64,000 bases of DNA from Hypomesus transpacificus (Eukaryota > Chordata > Actinopteri > Osmeriformes > Osmeridae), in NCBI RefSeq assembly GCF_021917145.1, contig NC_061075.1, positions 1,664,215 to 1,728,214 of the forward strand, written 5' to 3'. Below are positions 57,601 to 64,000 of this stretch, piece after piece (the first letter of the stretch is position 1; every line of letters starts with the position of its first letter). The notes under the pieces were generated by a model. It saw nothing but the letters and a program-made list of their open reading frames with translations. It was not told where the DNA came from and did no database searches. A program made the position numbers and the translations under genes.

Positions 57601-60087
57601 TTAGGAACAGAAGAGAACAAGGACATGAGCAGAGTAGGAACACAGAAGAACAAGGGAGAAACAGGGCCAACAGCCGTTAAATCCTAGTCCAACCAGGGCT
57701 TGGTCTTTTTAGAAGTTACACATTGTAGACGGAAGGAATTGATAGCACAGATCCTTTATTGTAGAAACAGGTTTGTTACAGATGAGAGGATAGACACAAA
57801 CTAACAACATGGGACACTAGACCAAACTAGACCCAACACAAGACATTGGACAGACACCAACAACAAGGGACAGACACCAACAAGGGATAGGCAACAACAA
57901 GGGATAAACAACAACAACAACAAAGGATAGACAACAACAACAACAACAAGGGATAGACACCAACAAGGGATAAACAACAACAACAACAAGGGATAGACAA
58001 CAACAACAACAACAACAAGGGATAGACAACAACACCAACAAGGGATAAACAACAACAACAACAAGGGATAGACAACAACAACAACAAGGGATAGACAACA
58101 ACAACAAGGGATAGACAACAACAACAACAACAAGGGATAGACAACAACAACAACAAGGGATAGACAACAACAACAACAACAACAAGGGATAGACAACAAC
58201 AACAACAGGTGACAGACAACACGGGACAGTAGGACACAGTGAGAACACCGAGTAGGGACTGGACACTATAGACTAGGGGTGGGGGGGGAAATCGATTCAC
58301 ATTTGAATCACGATTCAGCCTGCTAGCGATTCAGATCGATTCACAAATTTATGTGAATCTTTTTTTTTTTTTATGATTTTAAAAACCGTAACCCCAAGAA
58401 TCGATTCGAATTGAATCGTGAGGTACCAAAAGATTCCCACCCCTACTACAGACTCTACACACCAGAGACCCTGGACAGTAGACCCTACTCTAGACCTCAG
58501 AAGCCCTGGACAGCAGACCCTACTCTAGACCCCAGAGACCCTGGACAGCAGACCCTACTCTAGACCCCAGAGGCCCTGGACAGCAGACCCTACTCTAGAC
58601 CCCAGAGGCCCTGGACAGCAGACCCTACTCTAGACCCCAGAGGCCCTGGACAGCAGACCCTACTCTAGACCCTAGAGGCCCTGGACAGCAGACCCTACTC
58701 TCGACCCCAGAGGCCCTGGACAGCAGACCCTACTCTAGACCCCAGAGGCCCTGGACAGCAGACCCTACTCTAGACCCTAGAGGCCCTGGACAGCAGACCC
58801 TACTCTAGACCCCAGAGACCCTGGACAGCAGACCCTACTCTAGACCCTAGAGGCCCTGGACAGCAGACCCTACTCTAGACCCTAGAGGCCCTGGACAACA
58901 GACCCTACTCTAGGCCCTGGACAGCAGACCCTACTCTAGACCCCAGAGGCCCTGGACAGCAGACCCTACTCTAGACCCCAGAGGCCCTGGACAGCAGACT
59001 CTACTCTAGACCCCAGAGGCCCTGGACAGCAGACCCTACTCTAGACCCCAGAGGCCCTGGACAGCAGACCCTACTCTAGACCCCAGAGACCCTGGACAGC
59101 AGACCCTACTCTAGACCCAGAGGCCCTGGACAGCAGACCCTACTCTAGACCCCAGAGGCCCTGGACAGCAGACTCTACTCTAGACCCCAGAGGCCCTGGA
59201 CAGCAGACCCTACTCTAGGCCCTGGACAGCAGACCCTACTCTAGACCTCAGAGGCCCTGGACAGCAGACTCTACTCTAGACCCCAGAGGCCCTGGACAGC
59301 AGACCCTACTCTAGGCCCTGGACAGCAGACCCTACTCTAGACCCCAGAGGCCCAGTGGACAGCAGACCCTACTCTAGACCCCAGAGGCCCTGGACAGCAG
59401 ACTCTACTCTAGACCCCAGAGGCCCTGGACAGCAGACTCTACTCTAGACCCCAGACAGCAGACCACTCTCACACTCTCCCTGAACTCACACCTGCCAAGA
59501 GAAGGACACACACTCCAAGAGAAGGACACACACTCAAAGAGGGAAACGTCGGCCACTCTTGGCTAACGCCCGCCATGCTTTCTAAAGACGGAGAATGTTG
59601 TGTCACACACAGACAGTGGAAGTGCGGGTCAACACATGTACAGAGAAACAGACGGCTGTCGTTTTGGGATTAGTAACTAAGTCGCGATTGCACGACTACA
59701 GGGGCAGACACAGGACAAATGGCACAGGGAAATACACTTACTTGTTGTGAAAACAGACAGAAGAACTGGTATAAAAACTGGGGCGTAATAAAGCAGACAT
59801 TCTAGAGGGAGACAAAGAAACATTTAGAGTCCTGGGTTCTCATGATCACATCATTCAGCATTGCAGACACTCCCACACCGATGACAACATGTCGACAATG
59901 ATTATCTGTTGATGGATCTAGCTACCGAGGACATGTCATCTATGATTGAAAGGTTAGTCAATCTTTTTGAAATGAATCTGTTTTTAACAAAGACACAATG
60001 GCAGCATACATTTGACATTCTTCAACAATCCCAAGTAAAAACTGAAATGACCAAACAAGGCAAACAAAAATAAACGACAACAAGAGA

Positions 60088-60165
<78 letters not shown>

Positions 60166-63100
60166 GTCTTACCTTGTAGAAAAAGTACTGAACAAGGGTT
60201 GTTATTCTGATATAGTAGAAGTGGCCATGGACCAGCAGCAGTTTTGACAGGAATTTGAACCTGGCTATTGCATAGTCACTGTTTCTCACTGCTTGCCGGC
60301 CTTCCTTGCCCATGATACCTGAGGGCAACAAAGGTGACCATTGAGACATCTTACATCAGGGGTCGGCAAGTAACTTGGTCCGCGGGGCAGTATTTTTCCT
60401 CGTCACTAGATGGCGGGCCAGAGTCTGGGTTACAGCCTATTTAGACGCTGCGATAGGTGCCCTTGCGATACGTGCACTCGCAACAACTAGGCCTACATGG
60501 AGAATGGGTAGGTATACTACAAATAACTAATGATAATGAACCATGTGAATGAGCCCATTGGTGGTCTGTTTGAATAATTTCCTTATTTTAACGAACAATC
60601 TCTATCAACATGGTCGTCACTGTCATCCCAATGTGGTGGGTCGTCATCGTTGGTGCACATAGCCTAAATACTGTCTCATCCAGTGAGAATAGGATTACTA
60701 GGACCTAGTCAAGGTTTTGATGTGAGGTGAAATCAGAAGTTTACGTTAATGCGAGCGCGCACAGCGCGCGAGTGAAATTTTTTTCATTATCGGAAATATT
60801 TTGACGGGCCAAACAAAATTGCTGGCGGGCCACAATTGGCCCGCGGGCCGCCTGTTGCCGACCCCTGTCTTACATTTAGTCATTGAGCAGACGCTCTTAT
60901 CCAGAGCGACTTAAGAGTAAGTACAGGGACATTCCCCCGAGGCAAGTAGGGTGAAGTGCCTTGCCCAAGGACGCAACGTCATTTGGCATGGCTGGGAATC
61001 GAACCAGCAACCTAAGGATTACTAGCCCGATTCCCTAACCGCTCAGCCACCTGACGTCAGGTGTGTGAGTGTGTGGGAGGGGAAGGAGGGGGGAGGGAAG
61101 AAGGGGAGGGGGGGAGGGGGAGAGGGGAGGGGAAGGAGGGGGGAGGGAAGAAGGGGAGGGGGGGAGGGGGAGAGGGGAGGGGAAGGAGGGGGGAGGGAAG
61201 AAGGGGAGGGGGGAGGGGGAGAGGGGAGGGGAAGGAGGGGGGAGGGAAGAAAGGGAGGGGGGGAGTACCTATGCCGACGTGAGCCTCCTGGATCATACTG
61301 ACGTCGTTGGCTCCGTCGCCCACTGCCAGGGTGATGGGCTTCTCTGGGGAGGTCTTCAACAGGCGGACCACCTGACCCCAAGACACAGTTGGAAATAATG
61401 AGAATTTCTCACACACTTTTTATACAAAGCGGGGTACAGAGAGGGATTTGAACCTGCAATCTCTTGATCTGAAAGGTTTGAAAAAAGGTTTTGGAAGGTT
61501 GAAAATATCTTTTGAAAAAAGAGTTTCTAAAGGTTTGACAAATGTTTGTTTTCTAGACAGTTGTAGTTGGTGTTCGGGCAGCGTACTGACCTTGGCCTTC
61601 TGCAGGGGTGCCATGCGACAGCACAGCACCGCAGAGCAGTTCTTAGACACCTCCATGAAGAGCTTCTCATGCTCCCTCAGAGCCAGCGACAAGCTGGCCC
61701 CATCCACCACCAGTCCATGCTGGATCACATGGTCCTCCTTGATCCTGCAGGGGAGATGTGAGGAGGGGAGAGAGGAGATGTGAGGAGGGGAGAGGAGGGG
61801 AGAGAGGAGATGTGAGGAGGGGAGAGAGGAGATGTGAGGAGGGGAGAGGAGGGGAGAGAGGAGATGTGAGGAGGGGAGAGAGGAGATGTGAGGAGGGGAG
61901 AGAGGAGATGTGAGGAGAAGAGAGGAGGGGAGAGAGGAGAAGAGAGGAGGGGAGAGAGGAGATGTGAGGAGGGGAGAGAGGAGATGTGAGGAGGGGAGAG
62001 AGGAGATGTGAGGAGAGAGGAGATTAAAAGAGGAGAGAGAAGAGAGAAAAAAACAGAAAAAAGCCCTCAAGAAACACAAACATCAAACTAAATTCAAAGT
62101 AGCTCTCTGGCATTGTTGATGATCTAGGATGTTGGACTTGATCACCATGCTGAGTAGAGCGGGAGGAATGGTGACAAGTCCAAAGCCATCCCTTCAAAAC
62201 CCTCCCACTCTCATGAGTCAGCGCCATCGCCAAGGCAACTGTGAACCGTTACCAATCACACCCCAGCCCTGGGGGGACAGGCGGCCGAGGTTCCGCCTTT
62301 GGAAATGTAAAAGTGGGAGAGAGCGTCGAGAGAGAACGCTACTACCCAGGGGCTATAACTGTCACTGTGCCTGTGTTGCAGCAGTCACTGTACCTGTGCT
62401 GCAGCAAGGGAGGGTTTCCCACAGCTGCTGTGGCTGGGACAGGATCCGGAAATGGGATTCTGTTAACTGGAGCCCTATCCTTTATGCTCCTATACTGATC
62501 ACTGGCAAGTCGTACAAACACTGACACAGTGAAGAAGCGTACACACACACACACAGGAGCACTCTCTTACTCACACACACAGACACATAGGAGCACTCTT
62601 CCTGAAACACACACACACGGTAGCACTCTCTCCCATCCACACACACACACAGGGTAGCCCTCTCTCCCATCCACACACACACACACACATAGGAGCACTC
62701 TTCCTGAAACACACACACGGTAGCACTCTCTCCCATCCACACACCCACACAGGGTAGCCCTCTCTCCCATCTACACCCCCCCCCCCCTCACTCACCTCCT
62801 GGCCAGCCTGCGTAGCTGCTCGGCACACTCGTTGTCGGAGCGCTGCTGCACCAGCTCCAGGATGTTCATGGTGCGGTGGAAGTGACCGCACGACAGGCTC
62901 ACGCTGACCGCCGTCTCGTGCTTGTCCCCCGTCAGCACCCACACCTTGATGCCCGCCAGACGCAGGGCCTCGATGGTCTCCTGCACCTTCTCCTGCAGCC
63001 TGGGGGCGGGGGGGAGCTCACAGGTCAGAGGTCACACACACACACACAGGTAGCCCCTCAATGCTCTCTGGTACCTAGTCCTGCAGCCTGGAGACATCAG

Positions 63101-63333
63101 ACAGGCACACATACACACACACACAGATCACTTTCCTGGGTGAATAGGTGAACAGGGAGATTAAGGTCAGATATAGACACATTCCAGAGTCTTTTAGAGA
63201 GAGAGAAAGAGAGAGATATTCATAACATACTAAATTATATAGGAGGGCCTTTGAAGATCATTTGAAGGAGGAGAGGAAGAGATGAGCCCCTGTATTTGCC
63301 CCCCAAAAAAACTATTCATTAGACAGGCAGAGT

Positions 63334-63372
<39 letters not shown>

Positions 63373-64000
63373 GAGAGAGAGACAGAGAGAGCTTAACACG
63401 TCACTGGCAGATGGTCTCTCACAGACACACACAGACGAGTGGAGACATTAGAAGGGCCCTGTTTCTCTCGCATTGTGTGTGTGTGTGTGTGTGTGTCGTG
63501 TCTGATATCAGACTGCACACGGTCTAATAGTCATAGACGTGCACTGTCACGGACTGGAGGAGAGGCCTGTCAAAGCGATTCGCCCGTGTAACGCAACTAT
63601 CCTAATGGGCCGTGGATCAAAATACTGCCTAATATGTCCCAATGACATTATCCACTTGATTAAAACTAGAGCCCAGCCCCCCCCCCCCCCCCACCCCCCC
63701 CCCCCCCCCCTCGACTGAGACAAAGCCACCCTCCTCCTCCTTCATCAAAACATTTCATGAAACGCCACGAAAGAAATCCAAATCTTTCCCGTGCAGAGAG
63801 CCCAGCCCACGGCTGCAGAGTGCCAGGCAGATGGAGCACAGGTGTGTGTGTGTGTGTGAGGCCTACTTGTCCTCCACGCCGGTGGCCCCCAGCAGCTCCA
63901 GGTCTCTCTCGATGAAGGAGAAGACCTGGGCCAGCCTCTCGTCTCTCTGCTGCAGGGCCGTCCTGGCCTCGTGCAGCTGCCGATCCACCTCGGCGTACTC
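48630..64000 (-). CDS. atp11b: P4-type phospholipid-transporting ATPase ATP11B, 3' half (partial, continues past the right edge)
   Basis: Exons in order of transcription: (64000)-63867, 62999-62796, 61744-61591, 61371-61269, 60318-60173, 59801-59742, 57575-57448, 57200-57062, 55757-55692, 55504-55401, 55219-55054, 51775-51630, 48711-48630, plus an alternative exon 54534-54449. All phases agree. With CDC50A-type partners this flippase moves aminophospholipids to the cytosolic leaflet of endosomal membranes. Visible are the end of the nucleotide-binding domain ([20 protein letters not shown]), the P-domain ([20 protein letters not shown] and the hinge [10 protein letters not shown]) and the C-terminal membrane helices ([46 protein letters not shown]). 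The cytosolic tail ends [16 protein letters not shown], matching human ATP11B (NDRSILTLS) rather than ATP11A or ATP11C. Phosphorylation-site, actuator and first membrane segments lie outside the window. Introns are loaded with minisatellites. Confidence 0.96.
49417..49696. repeat. 35-bp minisatellite, 8 copies, ATP11B last intron
   Basis: The unit starts GCGCTTGTGAGAGGGACTGT and ends CTGACTACAG. Eight tandem copies, with scattered changes in the first two and the last. Confidence 0.95.
50096..50122. repeat. C27 homopolymer
   Basis: Twenty-seven consecutive C residues in the ATP11B last intron. Similar runs: C20 at 42969-42988, G22 at 51988-52009, and C16-A-C17 at 63677-63710. Confidence 0.95.
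50411..50760. repeat. GGCTGCAGTAGAGA minisatellite, ATP11B last intron
   Basis: About 20 tandem units of 15-19 bp built on AGGCTGCAGTAGAGAG, with variable GA spacing and decay at the right end. Every unit has a PstI-type CTGCAG word. Confidence 0.9.
52439..52661. repeat. 18-bp minisatellite, about 12 copies, ATP11B intron
   Basis: The unit is GCTGAGATGGAGAGACCA with G/A changes. It is a multiple of three, so long frames appear across it on both strands; these are low-complexity artefacts. Confidence 0.93.
53403..53612. repeat. GGA-rich purine tract, ATP11B intron
   Basis: About 210 bp of GAGGAGGA/GGGGAGAGG purine sequence (polypyrimidine on the ATP11B sense strand), with potential for triplex formation. 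Confidence 0.85.
54449..54534 (-). CDS. atp11b: Alternative C-terminal exon of ATP11B (mutually exclusive with 51630-51775)
   Basis: 86 bp, open in the frame arriving from exon 55054-55219, encoding 28 residues plus two bases (starts [20 protein letters not shown]). The acceptor is a strong pyrimidine tract ending CCGTGTAG; the donor is TTAG|GTAGAC. Phase 0 in and phase 2 out is exactly the same as exon 51630-51775, so either can link to the terminal exon 48630-48711. Using both would shift the frame and hit a stop at 51670. Splicing is inferred; there is no transcript evidence here. C-terminal splice variants are known for the paralogue ATP11C. Confidence 0.72.
56813..57059. repeat. 34-bp minisatellite flush with an ATP11B splice donor
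   Basis: Seven copies of a unit starting CCCGCCTACTCTCCTGTTCC (one copy shorter). The array runs into the GTGGGTAGGCGGGG donor of exon 57062-57200; the exon/intron boundary itself resembles a divergent unit. Confidence 0.92.
57838..58206. repeat. (CAA)n-AGGGATAGA composite minisatellite, ATP11B intron
   Basis: Blocks of 2-7 CAA trinucleotides are separated by AGGGATAGA or AGGGATAAA, about 18 blocks. The variable CAA number gives units of differing length. Confidence 0.92.
58274..58445. mobile_element. Short hAT-type MITE with 8-bp target duplication
   Basis: The ends TAGGGGTGGG and CCCACCCCTA are exact complements. The flanks CTATAGAC (58266-58273) and CTACAGAC (58446-58453) match at 7 of 8 bases. 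The interior is rich in GATTC/GAATC words (AATCGATTC), so the element is largely palindromic. A truncated relative lies at 46618. Confidence 0.82.
58454..59465. repeat. Large 35-bp minisatellite, about 29 copies, ATP11B intron
   Basis: The unit is built on CCCCAGAGGCCCTGGACAGC followed by AGACCCTACTCTAGA. Sequence variants (GAGACC/GAGGCC, GACTCT/GACCCT) and shortened units lacking ACCCCAG are interspersed. It starts right at the edge of the MITE at 58274-58445. Confidence 0.95.
60091..60152. repeat. (TA)31 microsatellite next to an ATP11B splice donor
   Basis: 62 bp of perfect TA repeat followed by (CA)n, ending about 10 bp from the donor of exon 60173-60318. Confidence 0.97.
60357..60867. 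mobile_element. hAT-type MITE with perfect 8-bp target duplication
   Basis: The ends CAGGGGTCGGCAA (60357) and TTGCCGACCCCTG (to 60867) are exact complements. The duplication TCTTACAT flanks both sides (60349-60356, 60868-60875). GC-rich subterminal regions have GCGGGCC words. There is no transposase frame. It lies in an ATP11B intron, directly beside a SINE. Confidence 0.92.
60876..61057 (-). mobile_element. tRNA-derived SINE (V-SINE-like core) in antisense to the window
   Basis: Read on the - strand it has an A box TGGCTGAGCGG, a perfect B box GGTTCGATTCC (60995-61005) and a body ending in the teleost core CCAGAG/AGCGTCTGCTCAATGACTAAA-like sequence near 60878-60910. The head resembles a class II (Ser/Leu-type) tRNA, with GAGCGGTTAGGG and CTAGTAATCC. 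It probably derives from a tRNA by retroposition and is not a functional tRNA. Confidence 0.75.
61075..61265. repeat. GGGGA-rich tandem repeat flush with an ATP11B donor
   Basis: About three and a third copies of a roughly 57-bp unit made of GGGGAGGGG, GAAGGAGG and GGAAGAAG words. It ends three bases from the donor of exon 61269-61371. The + strand has many G4 runs (G-quadruplex potential); the transcribed RNA is C-rich. Confidence 0.9.
61750..62035. repeat. GAGATGTGAGGAGGGGAGA minisatellite flush with an ATP11B acceptor
   Basis: Roughly 15 units of 17-23 bp from GGGGAGAGAGGAGATGTGAGG. On the sense (-) strand this is a nearly 290-bp pyrimidine tract ending at the CTGCAG acceptor of exon 61591-61744. 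Confidence 0.9.

Noticed and set aside
57801-58300. Three 134-157-codon frames on the - strand rich in Val-Tyr-Pro-Leu-Leu
   Set aside because: They are translations of the (CAA)n-AGGGATAGA repeat array, not membrane proteins.
60958-61054. Possible functional Ser/Leu tRNA gene on the - strand
   Set aside because: The A and B boxes are good but the acceptor stem and complete cloverleaf do not form, and the body carries a SINE core; it is a tRNA-derived SINE.

Overview
The window is nuclear DNA from a teleost fish, most likely a ray-finned euteleost; I cannot name the species. The evidence is split vertebrate genes with canonical GT..AG introns, a kininogen carrying the fish form of bradykinin, very dense CA/GT microsatellites and minisatellites, and fish-type hAT, MITE and tRNA-derived SINE insertions. 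No bacterial, viral or CRISPR features were seen.

Layout. (1) 1.4-10.4 kb, + strand: a BK-channel beta subunit (KCNMB2-like, 4 coding exons). (2) 17.8-21.4 kb, - strand: ZMAT3 (5 coding exons, 3 matrin-type zinc fingers). (3) 26.8-28.1 kb, + strand: the first four coding exons of PIK3CA, cut in the Ras-binding domain by a 100-N assembly gap (28104-28203). (4) After the gap, 31.1-33.9 kb, - strand: kininogen (KNG1-like, 7 coding exons). (5) 35.3-37.8 kb, + strand: a LAMP-family lysosomal membrane protein, LAMP3 by context. (6) 38.7-44.6 kb, + strand: MCCC1, complete in 19 exons. (7) 48.6-64.0 kb, - strand: the 3' half of ATP11B, a P4-ATPase lipid flippase that runs off the right edge.

The genes do not form a pathway; they are a vertebrate synteny block. 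KCNMB2/ZMAT3/PIK3CA matches the human 3q26.3 order and orientation. LAMP3/MCCC1/ATP11B matches human 3q26-q27 except that DCUN1D1, which lies between MCCC1 and ATP11B in human, is not visible. Kininogen sits further away in human, so its position next to LAMP3 is either a fish arrangement or a scaffold join at the gap.

The main points for a second look are these. ATP11B has a pair of phase-matched, apparently mutually exclusive C-terminal exons. PIK3CA and kininogen each carry one extra C in a short C-run that breaks the frame. The KCNMB2 amino terminus lacks the usual inactivation-ball residues. A hAT element lies just after the kininogen stop codon. A perfect 12 x 39-bp minisatellite in ZMAT3 is open in four reading frames. 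Several minisatellites abut ATP11B splice sites. All exon boundaries were placed by eye from splice sites, phase and family resemblance.
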